Assembly (NCBI GenBank): GCA_902768715.1
Contig: CACXMH010000008.1
Span: 1-64,000 of the forward strand
DNA length: 64,000 bases
DNA from: Fibrobacter succinogenes
Lineage (GTDB): Bacteria > Fibrobacterota > Fibrobacteria > Fibrobacterales > Fibrobacteraceae
Direction of reading: 5' to 3'
Of this stretch, positions 7,891 through 17,494 are shown piece after piece. Every line of letters starts with the position of its first letter. Within the stretch, counting starts at the first letter, position 1. The position numbers and the translations under genes were made by a program. Below the pieces are notes generated by a model, which ran no database searches, was not told where the DNA came from, and worked only from the letters and a program-made list of their open reading frames with translations.

Positions 7891-8445
7891 TTACAGCCCT
7901 AGCGTCTTTTCGAATTCGGCCAGTATTTTACGGCCCTGTTCCCATTCGCCCAGGTTGGAGTCGGCGTTGATATGCCCGAGGCATCCCACATCCACGAACA
8001 TGGAGCCCCAGGCATCCGCAAACTGGCGGGCCCGTTCTATGGACACGTAGATGTCGTTTTCGCTAGCCACAACGCAACTGGGCACGGGCAATTTTTGCAG
8101 GGGTACAGGCGCAAAATCTTTTGCGAGGTCAAGCTTATCCACATCGGCTGGCGCTACAAGAAAAACCGCCTTGACGTTGCCGGGGACTCCGCCTTTTGCC
8201 GCCTTCTCCAAAAGCCAGCGGACCGTTGTGACCACCCCCAGGCTGTGGGACACAAGAATAGTATCCGTTTTCAGGCCAGACACGGTTTCGTCAAGGGTTG
8301 ACACCCAGTCCGCCTTTAAGGGATGGTCCCAACTGTGCTGATAGACACGGCTTGCGTCGGGCAGGCTCTTTGTCCAGTAGGTTTGCCAGTGGGTAGGTCC
8401 AGAATTGCTGTATCCAGGGACAATCAGGTAATGCATTGCAGACAA
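7891..8445 (-). CDS. RBBP9/YdeN-type alpha/beta serine hydrolase
   Basis: 184 residues, the usual size of this family of small serine hydrolases. The start MHYLIVPGYSNSGPTHWQTYW is diagnostic. The nucleophile sits in SHSLG (about residue 67), the acid is likely in ASENDIYV, and the His is in LGHIN near the end. Substrate unknown. The start could be the second ATG (MHYLIV), three codons in. It follows a 94-residue coiled-coil gene with a 9-base gap and may be the last gene of a longer minus-strand transcript. Confidence 0.85.
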   Translation of the reverse strand: MSAMHYLIVPGYSNSGPTHWQTYWTKSLPDASRVYQHSWDHPLKADWVSTLDETVSGLKTDTILVSHSLGVVTTVRWLLEKAAKGGVPGNVKAVFLVAPADVDKLDLAKDFAPVPLQKLPVPSCVVASENDIYVSIERARQFADAWGSMFVDVGCLGHINADSNLGEWEQGRKILAEFEKTLGL

Positions 8446-8454
8446 ATTTAGTAA

Positions 8455-8739
8455 TCAATCCCAGTTGATGCTGGGAGGCGGGTCCTTAAGGTCCTTATTT
8501 TGCTTGGCGGCCTCGAATTTCTTTTCCAGAAGTTCTGCACGGCTTTTCTGGGCTTCTTTGGCGGCAGCGAACTTGGCGTCCAATTCGGAACTGCGGGACT
8601 TCTGTTCTTTCAAGAAGTCGTCGAAGGACTTGAGTTCCTTCTTGAACTCCTTGTGGGAAAGAACCTCACCGGTATCGGCGTCCACCACGATTTCGCCCTT
8701 GCACATGGGGCATTCGACAGTCAGCGTTCTCACGGCCAT
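8455..8739 (-). CDS. Small CPMC-motif coiled-coil protein (94 aa)
   Basis: Not assigned to a named family. The N-terminus (TLTVECPMCKGEIVVDADTG) is a half zinc-ribbon with a single CxxC. The rest is a Lys/Glu/Ala-rich coiled coil ending DPPPSINWD. GGAGG lies 7 bases before the ATG. It sits 8 bases after the membrane-protease gene and probably shares its transcript. Confidence 0.75.
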   Translation of the reverse strand: MAVRTLTVECPMCKGEIVVDADTGEVLSHKEFKKELKSFDDFLKEQKSRSSELDAKFAAAKEAQKSRAELLEKKFEAAKQNKDLKDPPPSINWD

Positions 8740-8747
8740 AGAGCCTC

Positions 8748-9461
8748 CTAATCCCTGCGCCCGCCGATAAGGCCCGCGCGATACGCCCAGTAGAGCAGTT
8801 GCAAAATGGAGGAAATGGCGGCAGCCACATAGGTAAGCCCCGCCGCAAAGAGCACACCGGAGACGGTGTTGTATTCCCGACCCTGGGCCACGATGTCCAT
8901 ACGGGCAAGGGCCTTCTTGGCGCGGGAAGAGGCGTCAAATTCTACAGGGACGGTCACCAGGGTAAAAAACGTCGCAATGGCAAAAAGCAGCACGCCCACA
9001 ATGGCCAGAGAATACCCCAGCGCCCGACCGGCGCTCATCAAGATAATTCCGAGAATCACAAGCCAGGGTCCCAAATTGGAGCCGATATTTGCCACAGGGA
9101 CAATAAAGGAACGGAGCCACAGGGGGAAATACCCCTGGGCGTGCTGGATGGCGTGGCCCACCTCGTGGGCGGCAACGCCTGCGGCGCTGGCGTTCTGGCC
9201 GTAATAGACTTCCTTGGACAGGTTCAGAGTCTTGTTCAGGGGGTTGTAATGGTCCGACAAAAATCCCTGATGCACCAGGACCTTCACGTCGGTAATGCCC
9301 GCGTCCATCAAAATAGCCTTGGCCACGTCGGCGCCGGTAAGCCCGCTCGTAATGCGGACTTTTTGGCCCGCCGCAAAGCGGCTCTTGACCAGCATGGAAA
9401 CGGCACCGGAAAGCACCAGGGTCACAAGCAATATGGACATATACAAAGGGTCAAACATCAT
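8748..9461 (-). CDS. Membrane zinc metallopeptidase (YugP-like)
   Basis: 237 residues. HEVGHAIQHAQGY supplies the HExxH zinc site, and the SGLTGADVAKAIL and LSKEVYYGQNASAAGVAAHE segments match the YugP family of membrane-bound zinc peptidases. Hydrophobic segments are at the N-terminus and at about residues 115-170 and 195-225. Substrates of this family are poorly known. An AGGAG sequence precedes the start. It lies 33 bases downstream of the ABC-2 permease gene. Confidence 0.9.
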   Translation of the reverse strand: MMFDPLYMSILLVTLVLSGAVSMLVKSRFAAGQKVRITSGLTGADVAKAILMDAGITDVKVLVHQGFLSDHYNPLNKTLNLSKEVYYGQNASAAGVAAHEVGHAIQHAQGYFPLWLRSFIVPVANIGSNLGPWLVILGIILMSAGRALGYSLAIVGVLLFAIATFFTLVTVPVEFDASSRAKKALARMDIVAQGREYNTVSGVLFAAGLTYVAAAISSILQLLYWAYRAGLIGGRRD

Positions 9462-9494
9462 AAGCGGATCTCCTGGGAGGTAATATACAAAAAA

Positions 9495-10685
9495 CTACAT
9501 ATCTCCGGTCTTGAGTCTGGAGCCGTCCCGCAGGTGGGTAAGCGTCAGGCCTAAAACCATGTAGAATACCGCCTGGGTCGCCAGAGGCAAGAGGTAGGTA
9601 GCGGCATCGCCAATGCCTGCACCCCGCTGTTCAATGGCAAGCCACGCCGGAACGGCAAAAGTCGAGGGGAAAAAGCTGGAAAGGCCTTTCATCCAAATCG
9701 GGGCCAATTCAACAGGCCAACTGAAATTGGACAAGAACAAGAGCGGAATGGACATGTACAGGAACAGCTGCACGCTGGTTTCGCGCCGCAAGAACACCTG
9801 GGACACCACCATGCCGAAATTGATGACCGCAAGCAGGAAAATAAAGGTAAATACCGCCATGGGCAAGAATTCGCCACGACGGGGGAAGTCAAAGACATCG
9901 TAGATTACGAAATGGTAAAGCAGTATGAAGCTACAATAGTGAACAAAGTAAGCGAAGGAGCGACCAAAGTACCGATAGAACAGGCCTTCATTTTCATGAG
10001 CGGTATTGCGTTGCAACTTACGGAACTTGCGGTGGGCGCGGGCGCCCCCAAGCAGGCAAAGGCCAATCACCAAGGTCTGCTGCAATATCAGCACCAGCAC
10101 GCTTGGGACAACGTAGTTGGAATAGCTACCCGTATTGTTGTACATGGTCTGAATGCCCAGGGGAATCGGGTCACGCATGGCCATGGCCTGCGCGGCAGGG
10201 ACCTTCTTGGAAAGGGCAATGCGCTTGACCTTGGTTGTAGCCCCGAGAGTCAAGGCACAAGTGGAAAAAGCCGTAGAGATGTTTCCGTGAAGCATCACGT
10301 AGGCGCCATGGGTAAACACGTTGACCACCACATTCTCGCCCTTCTGCAAATTCGCTTCCATCCCCTTGGGAATGACCATAAATCCATATATATCTTCGTT
10401 CGCCATGGATTCTTCGGCATCGTGAATTTGGCCGAAGGTTTGCCGCACACTCACCTGCTGGGAAGCGTCTGCCATCTGGACGAGTTCGCGAGAAAGCTTG
10501 CTGTGGTCCATATCCACGACGGCTACGGGAATCTTGGAAACGGTCTGGTACTTGTAGGGCATGGGGTAATAGAACGCATAGAGCACGCCCGCCACCACCA
10601 GCAAAAGCACCGCCGCCGCATCGGTATAGAACAGTTTCCATTCCGCAACGGCCACCATGAAGAACCGCTTGAGGGCATCAATCAT
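9495..10685 (-). CDS. ABC-2 type transporter permease (YhhJ/YbhR-like)
   Basis: 396 residues. One N-terminal membrane helix (DAAAVLLLVVAGVLYAFYYP), a large periplasmic domain (YKYQTVSKIPVAVVDMDHSKLSREL and GFMVIPKGMEANLQKG), then five C-terminal helices: the fold of ABC-2 permeases paired with HlyD adaptors. Its start overlaps the end of the second permease gene by 8 bases. No ATPase gene is present in the cluster, so energy must come from a protein encoded elsewhere or the transporter is incomplete. Confidence 0.88.
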   Translation of the reverse strand: MIDALKRFFMVAVAEWKLFYTDAAAVLLLVVAGVLYAFYYPMPYKYQTVSKIPVAVVDMDHSKLSRELVQMADASQQVSVRQTFGQIHDAEESMANEDIYGFMVIPKGMEANLQKGENVVVNVFTHGAYVMLHGNISTAFSTCALTLGATTKVKRIALSKKVPAAQAMAMRDPIPLGIQTMYNNTGSYSNYVVPSVLVLILQQTLVIGLCLLGGARAHRKFRKLQRNTAHENEGLFYRYFGRSFAYFVHYCSFILLYHFVIYDVFDFPRRGEFLPMAVFTFIFLLAVINFGMVVSQVFLRRETSVQLFLYMSIPLLFLSNFSWPVELAPIWMKGLSSFFPSTFAVPAWLAIEQRGAGIGDAATYLLPLATQAVFYMVLGLTLTHLRDGSRLKTGDM

Positions 10686-12000
10686 CTGACACCTCCGGCG
10701 GTCGATTTTCTTCGCTATGGTTCATCTGCGGGTTCATCAGGTTCAGGTGCAGCCTTTCCGTATTTCGAGTCCCGTACCTGCTCCCGATTCCGTAATTCGC
10801 AGGATTCAAATCGTCGGCGACCACGCCCAGGGCCGCCTTAATCTTGTCTTTCGCAGATCCGTGCTGTCGGACCCAGTTCAATTCCTTGCGCTTGGAGGCA
10901 AACCAGCGCACATACAGGAGCCTTGTGGCCAGCAGCTGCCAGAACAGTCCCATAAAAAGAAGGGTGACGATACTATCCCAGGCGTGCGCGCTGCCGGCAG
11001 GGCCCACCAACATGGCGGACTGGACCTTGAGCAGGTGGGTCAGCGGCAACAGGTAGGCAAAACAGCGCACCACAAAGGGCATGGCCATCAGGGGGAAGGT
11101 CTGCCCCGCAAAGGCAAAGGCAGGGCCGCCAATCACACCCGCCACACTTGTAGCCATACGCATGTTTCCCGTAATGCCCACAAAGGTTGCGCCCGCCCCG
11201 GTGCAGGCCAGAATCATGGCCAGCTGGCCCGCCGATACCAAGACGAACTCCCTAAAGGTCATGGGGGTCAGCATGCTATGGGCGTAGGCATACACCGCCA
11301 TGAAGGCAAGCCACTGGATAATAATCAAGGGCAACATGGTCGCGCACATAAGGACGGCGCGGGATTTTCCGGCGCGCCTGATCATCCAGCGGACCGTATG
11401 GTCCCTGAAGGGGAAACTGAACACGTAAACCGCTCCAAGAATTGCCGCCAGATGGAAGATGGCACTGACCAGCCCCAGCCCCAAGAACCCTTGGTAGTTA
11501 CCTTCGAGATTGCCGACGGAATGGAGTTCCACCTGAACAGGATTGCCGATTCCTGCGGTAAAGAGCCCTTCGCCGATATTCGTCACTACCGCACGGATTT
11601 CTTTTAAGGCAAAGGAATTGGTCAGGTAGTTCTGCCCGCTGGAAAACACGGGAATCACAGGCGTCTCGAGGCGAAGGGCGCGGCGTTCCATATTGTACGG
11701 AATAACGAGAAACGCCTGCAGGTCTCCACGGATCACCGCATGTTCGCATTCCCCGATGTCGCTGCAGTCCTGGACCACATCCAGAACGGGATCCGACCGT
11801 AGCGCGTTTTCCAGTTTATCCGCAAGCAGGGACGCATCCTGACGGACAATACCGATGGGCACGTGCAGAATAATGCGGGCGGAGAAGAACTCCACCATGA
11901 ACACGGAGGTTCCCACGGGCAACAAGAGAATTACCAGCCACAAGACGATGTTTGGACTGAAATAAATCTTCTTGACCGTGTCTATGAACGCCCTGAACAA
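10678..12000 (-). CDS. ABC-2 type transporter permease, second subunit
   Basis: 440 residues with the same layout as its neighbour: N-terminal helix (IVLWLVILLLPVGTSVFMV), periplasmic domain (IPIGIVRQDASLLADKLENAL), then a bundle of helices from about residue 175. A charged C-terminal tail of about 70 residues is unusual for the family. The two permeases probably form a heterodimer that works with the HlyD adaptor and the TolC-type channel encoded just upstream. A palindromic repeat separates it from the HlyD gene. Confidence 0.88.
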   Translation of the reverse strand: MFRAFIDTVKKIYFSPNIVLWLVILLLPVGTSVFMVEFFSARIILHVPIGIVRQDASLLADKLENALRSDPVLDVVQDCSDIGECEHAVIRGDLQAFLVIPYNMERRALRLETPVIPVFSSGQNYLTNSFALKEIRAVVTNIGEGLFTAGIGNPVQVELHSVGNLEGNYQGFLGLGLVSAIFHLAAILGAVYVFSFPFRDHTVRWMIRRAGKSRAVLMCATMLPLIIIQWLAFMAVYAYAHSMLTPMTFREFVLVSAGQLAMILACTGAGATFVGITGNMRMATSVAGVIGGPAFAFAGQTFPLMAMPFVVRCFAYLLPLTHLLKVQSAMLVGPAGSAHAWDSIVTLLFMGLFWQLLATRLLYVRWFASKRKELNWVRQHGSAKDKIKAALGVVADDLNPANYGIGSRYGTRNTERLHLNLMNPQMNHSEENRPPEVSDD

Positions 12001-12020
12001 TTTTATTTCCTACACCAAGG

Positions 12021-12050
12021 AGATTCCCGCCTTCGCGGGAATGACAATTA
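12021..12050. repeat. GTCATTCCCGCGAAGGCGGGAATC-type repeat within efflux operon
   Basis: GAGATTCCCGCCTTCGCGGGAATGAC is a palindromic member of the GTCAT family. It occupies almost the whole gap between the HlyD and permease genes. Confidence 0.75.
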
Positions 12051-12052
12051 CG

Positions 12053-13051
12053 CTACTTCAGTTGCTCCAGCGGGAACAACACGCTCATGCCGGGCCTCAG
12101 GTTTTCCACCTCTACCGTCGGGCGCAGGCGCACTTCGAAAGTCTTCAGGTCAAAGCCGCCGCTTTCCTTGGAGCTTTTCCAGGTGGCATAGTCCCCAACG
12201 GGAGCAATGTAGGACACCTCCATCTCCACGGCGGCGTTCAATGCCGGAACCGGCAGAACAAAAGTCTTTCCCTTGGTCACGTTCTTCAAGAAATCTTCAC
12301 GCAGGTGGAACACCGCCCAGGCGTCCTTCAGGTCGGTCACGGCGATTACCGGCATGCCCGCCCCCACGACCTCGCCTTCTTCCACCACCTTCAAGGTGAC
12401 CTCGCCCGCGATGGGGCTCTTGATTTTTGTCTCTTCCAAGTAGGCGTTCACCTCGGCGTTGGCACCTTCGGCCTGCTTCACCAGGGCTTCTGCAGCCTCC
12501 TTGTCTTCGTCGCGGGCGCCTGCCAGGGCCATCTCGTACTGGGCCCGGGCCGCATCGGCAGCCCCCTGGGAGGCCTTCATCTGGGTTTCGGCCTCGTCCC
12601 GCTTCTGCAGCGGGAGCACGCCTTCGTTATAGAGTTTCTGCACCCGCTCGTAGGTGTTCTTCGCCAGGTTGGCGGCATCTTGTGCACGGGCCGCCATGGC
12701 CTTCAGGGCCTTTACGTCTTCGGAGCGGGCGCCGTTTTTCGCCTTGTTGGCCTGGGCCTTGGCCGCCCCCAGCGCTCCCTGGGCCTGCATCTTCTTGGCC
12801 TCGATTTCGGGACTGTTGATGACCGCCACCAGGGCGTTCTTCTTGACGGTCTGGCCTTCACGGACCAAAAGTTTTTCTATACGTCCGGGGACTTTTCCCG
12901 CCACCAACACGCGGCGGGCCTCCATCTGGCCCTGCAAGTACTTGTCCTTCGGCTTTGTCGCAAATTCCTGAAGTTGCAGAATAGCCGCCACCATAAGGGC
13001 CACCAGCACGACAATCGCAAAAATCTTGCTTGCAAACTTAATCTTGTCCAT
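12053..13051 (-). CDS. HlyD/EmrA-type periplasmic adaptor (membrane fusion protein)
   Basis: 332 residues. N-terminal membrane anchor (FAIVVLVALMVAAILQL), biotinyl-lipoyl half motif VPGRIEKLLVREGQTVKKN, a long Ala/Lys-rich coiled-coil hairpin (about residues 85-205), then the second lipoyl half (KIKSPIAGEVTLKVVEEGEVVGAG) and a beta-barrel domain. It links an inner-membrane ABC-2 permease pair to an outer-membrane channel. The start overlaps the stop of the TolC-type gene (TAATG), so the two are translationally coupled. Confidence 0.92.
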   Translation of the reverse strand: MDKIKFASKIFAIVVLVALMVAAILQLQEFATKPKDKYLQGQMEARRVLVAGKVPGRIEKLLVREGQTVKKNALVAVINSPEIEAKKMQAQGALGAAKAQANKAKNGARSEDVKALKAMAARAQDAANLAKNTYERVQKLYNEGVLPLQKRDEAETQMKASQGAADAARAQYEMALAGARDEDKEAAEALVKQAEGANAEVNAYLEETKIKSPIAGEVTLKVVEEGEVVGAGMPVIAVTDLKDAWAVFHLREDFLKNVTKGKTFVLPVPALNAAVEMEVSYIAPVGDYATWKSSKESGGFDLKTFEVRLRPTVEVENLRPGMSVLFPLEQLK

Positions 13052-14567
13052 TATTCCTTCCCCACAGTTTTGCTATTCAACATGGCTCCCGCCTGTTCCA
13101 CCTCGCCGCTAGCTTCCAGCAGGCCAAGCCAGGCGATGACCGCATCGTAATGGGCCTTCAAATCGGCCACCTGGAGGCGCGACAGCGCAAGCTCTGCATC
13201 CACCACGTCCAGGCCCGTAGCAAGGCCGGACTCGTAGGCCAGCTTTTGGCTGCGGAGAGCCTCGTCCGCAAGCTCCCGGGTTTTCTTCAGGCTTTCCAGA
13301 CGGCCCTTGGCATGCTCCAGCTCACGCCAGCGTTTTTCCACCAAAAGGCCGATATTGTCCAGGGTCTGCTCTTCCATGCTGGCCAGGGAGCGGTCCATGG
13401 CCTTGGCGTTTGCCACCTTGGAGCGGGTCTCGCCACCCTTGAACAAATCCCACTGGGCCTTGGCCCCTACGGCCCATTCAGGCTCCAGAATGGTCAGGTC
13501 CTTGGTGTAGAGTTCCTTGTAGGCAAAAAGCGCTACCGTCGGGAAATAGTCCGCACGGGCGGCACTCACCGCATCCTGGCTGCGCTTGCGCTCCGTACGG
13601 AGCTGTCTCAGTCCCGGATGGTTTTCCCGGGCCTTCTGCTTGATTTCTTCCATGGTCCGAACACTCTCCGGAGCTTCCACCGGAGTAACCGCCGTAATGT
13701 TCGTGTCCGTATGGAGCAGGCTTGCAAGAGCCATCCGGGCAAGGGACTGGTCCCGCAGGGCGTCGTCGTAGGCGTTTTCCGCTTCGGCCAGCGCCACTTC
13801 GGCACGGAGCCTTTCCGCCTTGCTGATCTGGCCGCTGGCCTCCAGCTTCTTGGAGCGCTCCAGGTGTTCTTCTAGGTTCTTCCTGGTGTTCTCCCGCATC
13901 ACCGCCAGTTCTTCGGCCAGCCTAAGGGTAAAGTACTTGGTGGCCACGTCCATCAAGATGGCATTTTGCGCCATGTCGAAGGCGGCCTTCCTGGCGTTTA
14001 CGTTTTCCTTGGCGGCATCGTAGGCGGAATAAATCTTGAGCCCTGTAAAGATAGGCCAGATAGCGGTCACGCGGGCGTTAAAGAACAACTCGTCCTGAAC
14101 CTTCATCCTAAATTCGGCGTCGTCAATCTGGGACTTTGCCGCATCCATCTGCTGTTGAGTAGCGGCGGCGTACTCGTCGGCCTTCTGCTGGGCGATTTCC
14201 TGGGCGGTCCCTCCGAGTCTACTTTTGGCGAAAGCGTCGGCCTGGGCTTCGGACAGCCCCTGAGCCAATGCACCGTTGTAGGCCTGGGCATACCCTGCAC
14301 TGGCCTGGTTATAGGCGTCAATGTAAGCCTTGGAATAGGCGGCAGCCGGAGCCACCGTAGATAGCCCCCCGGCAATACCGCTCAGGGCCTGCTGAATTTC
14401 ACCTAAATCAATGTAAATGGGGTCATTAATTCTCGTAACGCCTGCGCTCAGGCTTACCGTAGGCATAAAACGGGAACGGGCCTCGCCTCCAGCGCTTCTT
14501 GCAGGGTAATCGGCGCCGACCACGCCAGCGCCACCCCAAAAAGAACTGACAAAAAACACTTTCCCAT
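13051..14567 (-). pseudogene. TolC-family outer membrane channel, 5' end broken by frameshift/deletion
   Basis: The body (from EARSRFMPTVSLSAG to the stop) is a normal TolC-family efflux channel of about 475 residues with the paired helical repeats. The correct N-terminus lies in another frame. ATG at 14567 reads MGKCFLSVLFGVALAWSA, a good signal peptide, then PITLQEALEAR, the family's conserved opening, and hits a stop after about 10 more codons. The frames cross near 14478-14488. About 25 residues normally found between LxEALExA and the FLPTVSLS segment are missing, so this is a deletion of non-multiple-of-three length, not a simple base slip. A GTG-started frame from 14559 would give no signal peptide. 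It is a genuine pseudogene or an assembly error. Confidence 0.8.
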
Positions 14568-14737
14568 AACTGTAAAAGATACAAAAACAGGCACTGATAA
14601 ATCTTACGAAAAAATAATTTCGTGAAATTTGATGTATTATAAGAAAAATGAAACTTACTCCACTATCACTTCTATAGAGGGTAGCAAACAGAAAGTAGAT
14701 TTTCTATCTTCTAGACTGTAAGGAAAAAGGGTTACCC

Positions 14738-16222
14738 ATGTACGAAACTTTGAAACAAAGAATCAAATGTCCTGAACTCCATGAAAAAATCCGTTCCAGC
14801 AGCGAGGCCGCCAGTTACATTACCCCAGGCATGACCATCGGCGTTAGCGGATTCACCCTCTCAGGTTACCCAAAAGAAGTCGCCAAGGCTCTTGCCGAGC
14901 GTTCTCACCGCGGTGAAAAGCTGGAATTGACCGTATATTCAGGCGCCTCCCTGGGCGATGACTTCGACGGACTTTTGACACGGGCAGGAGCTCTCAAGTG
15001 CAGAATGCCCTACCAGACAAATACCGATTTGCGCAACGCCATCAACGAAGGCAAGGTCAAGTACGTGGATTTACCCCTTAGCCTCATGTCCAAATGGGTC
15101 CGCAGCGGATACCTGAACCATATCGACGTGGCCCTGGTAGAGGCCAGCTCCATCGACGAAAACGGAAACATCATTCCCACGGCTTCCGTGGGCGCATCCG
15201 AAGCCTATGTAGCCAGCGCTGACAAGGTGATTGTAGAAATCAACACCTACGTTCCTGAAAACATCAAGGGGATCCACGACATCTACATGACGGAACTGGC
15301 CCCCAATACCAAGCCGATTCCGCTCACCAAGGTGGCAGACCGTATCGGTACACCCTACATTCCTTGCGACCCGTCCAAGATTGTAGCCATCGTCCAAAGC
15401 GAAATTCCCGACTGCGGCATCCCAGAAAATGCCGGCGACGAAGATTACAACAAGATGAGCGAGAACCTGATCAACTTCCTAGAAAAAGACGTGGAAGCGG
15501 GCAGGCTCTGCAATCCGCTGCCGCCTATCCAGGCGGGCATCGGAGCCGTCTCCAACGCAGTGCTCTCGGGCCTGCAAAAGTCCAAGTTCGAGCACCTGAC
15601 CGTCTATTCCGAAGTCATGCAGGATTCCCTGGTGGACCTGATTGAATGCGGCAAGGTGGATGCGGCCTCTTCTACCGCCATCACCATGTCCAAAGAAAAG
15701 ATGAAGGCCTTCTTCGAGAAACTGGATTCGCTGAAGGGGAAGATCGTGCTCCGCCCCATGGAAATCAGCAACAGTCCCGAAGTGATTCGCCGCCTGAACG
15801 TGATTGCCATCAACACCATCATCGAAGCGGACCTCTACGGAAACACCAACTCCAGCTACGTGGGCGGAAGCCGCCTCATGAACGGCGTGGGCGGTTCCGG
15901 AGATTTCTGCCAGAACGGCGGTCTTTCCATTTTCATCACCAAGTCCACTGCGAAAAACGGAACTATTTCTTCTATCGTCCCGCTGGTAAGCCATATCGAC
16001 CATACCAGCAAGACAGTGCAGGTGATTGTGACAGAACAGGGCGTCGCTGACCTTCGCGGGCTCAACGTCATCGAGCGCGCCCATGCCATCATTGACAACT
16101 GCGCACACCCCAAGTTCCGGCCCGCTCTTGAAAAATACCTAAGAAAGGCCTCTGTGCTTTCGGACTACCCCGCCTACCCCTACAGCGTGGAGGCGGCACA
16201 GATGTTCCACGGATCCGTCTGA
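14738..16222 (+). CDS. Acetyl-CoA hydrolase/transferase family protein (succinate-type CoA-transferase)
   Basis: 494 residues, the size of the Cat1/Ach1 class of CoA-transferases. Family signatures are seen in order: GMTIGVSGFTLSGYPKEV near the N-terminus, VYSEVMQDS with the probable catalytic Glu292, and the Gly-rich GGVGGSGDF (N-terminal to SIFITKST) with VTEQGVADLRGL near the end. The reaction moves CoA between acetate and an acid such as succinate, which suits a fermenter that makes succinate and acetate. A 180-base gap upstream likely holds its promoter. It is coupled (TGATG) to an acyltransferase-like gene. Confidence 0.9.
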   Translation: MYETLKQRIKCPELHEKIRSSSEAASYITPGMTIGVSGFTLSGYPKEVAKALAERSHRGEKLELTVYSGASLGDDFDGLLTRAGALKCRMPYQTNTDLRNAINEGKVKYVDLPLSLMSKWVRSGYLNHIDVALVEASSIDENGNIIPTASVGASEAYVASADKVIVEINTYVPENIKGIHDIYMTELAPNTKPIPLTKVADRIGTPYIPCDPSKIVAIVQSEIPDCGIPENAGDEDYNKMSENLINFLEKDVEAGRLCNPLPPIQAGIGAVSNAVLSGLQKSKFEHLTVYSEVMQDSLVDLIECGKVDAASSTAITMSKEKMKAFFEKLDSLKGKIVLRPMEISNSPEVIRRLNVIAINTIIEADLYGNTNSSYVGGSRLMNGVGGSGDFCQNGGLSIFITKSTAKNGTISSIVPLVSHIDHTSKTVQVIVTEQGVADLRGLNVIERAHAIIDNCAHPKFRPALEKYLRKASVLSDYPAYPYSVEAAQMFHGSV

Positions 16223-17493
16223 TGTACAAATACACCCTAAACTACACAGAACAGATGTATGCCGCCAACAAGGCGGCACTACCTTGTTTTACAGTAACGT
16301 TAAAAAAGCCTGTAGATGGAAAAATACTGAGCGAGGCGGTAAACGCCGCCCTCAGTTACCACCCCCATTTCAAGACAAAACTCGTCAAAGAAAACGGGTT
16401 GTACGCCCTTGTCGAAAATTCCAAGGAACCCGTTGTCAAGGAATGCGACTGGGATAAGGAAATTGTATATGGCGGAGACGATTACAATAATTTCCCTTGG
16501 GTTATCGCCTACACCGGGAAAAAGATAAGTTTTTCGGCCATACACGCGCTCACCGATGGTGGCGGCACCCTGTGTTTCTTGTTCGCCGTGCTCCGGCAAT
16601 ACCTGGAGCGCACAGGGGTAATGTTCATGACTCCCGTGGGCCATGTGCCAGACGAAAGCATCGGGCGCACCATGGAGGACATGTTCCAAGTCAACGGGAA
16701 TCCTGCCGTCAAAAGTTTTTACAAGCCAAGCTTTGGCGCGGCCATGAACATTCCCGCAGAATTCTACGAGACCAATCCAGAAAAGGTGGCCGTTTACCGC
16801 ATAAGCCTTTCCCTCCCGGACATCAAGAAATACTCCATTGAAAGCGAGACTTCGAACTTTACCGTGGTGGCCTACATTATAGCCAAGGCCATGGAACTCG
16901 CTCTTGGTAAATCCGAGGGAATAATCAAGTTACGCATTCCCGTCAGTATGAGAGGGGTGTTCAAGAGCATCTCTGACCGAAAGAGCATCATCATTCCGCA
17001 GTTGAACTACGACATCAAGCGCATGGGCAAGCTGGACCGCAAGCTGGTGGAAACAGCCTTCAAGGGCCAGCTGTTCTTGCTTTCTGACAAGGACAACGCC
17101 ATAGAAAACTGCAACGAGATGAACAGTGCCACCCAGGCTCTCCTGGAGCACCCGGAAACCTTAGCAGCCCAGGCCAAGGCATTCGACGACGGTTGCAACG
17201 CCATGACGGCAGGCATCTCGTATTCCCAGGCCACCAACGCCCACAGTTTCGGAGAAATGGAACAGTACATGGAAAACTACGAGGTTTACCATTTCGCCGA
17301 CTGCATGCACTACATGGAAATCATCGGCAACACGTTCAACGACAGGATCAACCTATCCGTCAGCCAAAGCAGCAAGGACGATTGTCTGATAGACAAGCTA
17401 CGCAAGGTAATGGACGAAGAAAAAGTCCATTACGAAATCGAAAAGGTCCACACTCACGGCAGAATGCGGCCTGCCGAAAGCGTGTTCGCCTAG
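16222..17493 (+). CDS. Condensation/CAT-fold acyltransferase-like protein
   Basis: 423 residues. HALTDGGG (near residue 110) is the HxxxDG catalytic motif of the chloramphenicol acetyltransferase/condensation superfamily, and the layout (N-terminal YTEQMYAANKA, long C-terminal half) resembles alcohol acetyltransferase-type proteins. The acyl donor is probably a CoA or carrier-protein thioester; the acceptor is unknown. Its ATG shares one base with the stop of the CoA-transferase gene, so the two are made together, which hints at use of the acyl-CoA formed by the partner. It ends 1 base from the convergent lamin-tail gene. Confidence 0.75.
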   Translation: MYKYTLNYTEQMYAANKAALPCFTVTLKKPVDGKILSEAVNAALSYHPHFKTKLVKENGLYALVENSKEPVVKECDWDKEIVYGGDDYNNFPWVIAYTGKKISFSAIHALTDGGGTLCFLFAVLRQYLERTGVMFMTPVGHVPDESIGRTMEDMFQVNGNPAVKSFYKPSFGAAMNIPAEFYETNPEKVAVYRISLSLPDIKKYSIESETSNFTVVAYIIAKAMELALGKSEGIIKLRIPVSMRGVFKSISDRKSIIIPQLNYDIKRMGKLDRKLVETAFKGQLFLLSDKDNAIENCNEMNSATQALLEHPETLAAQAKAFDDGCNAMTAGISYSQATNAHSFGEMEQYMENYEVYHFADCMHYMEIIGNTFNDRINLSVSQSSKDDCLIDKLRKVMDEEKVHYEIEKVHTHGRMRPAESVFA

Positions 17494-17494
17494 C

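Noticed and set aside
12053-14559. Many plus-strand open frames opposite the efflux genes and other minus-strand genes
   Set aside because: They follow the third-position bias of the real genes on the other strand and have no family features.
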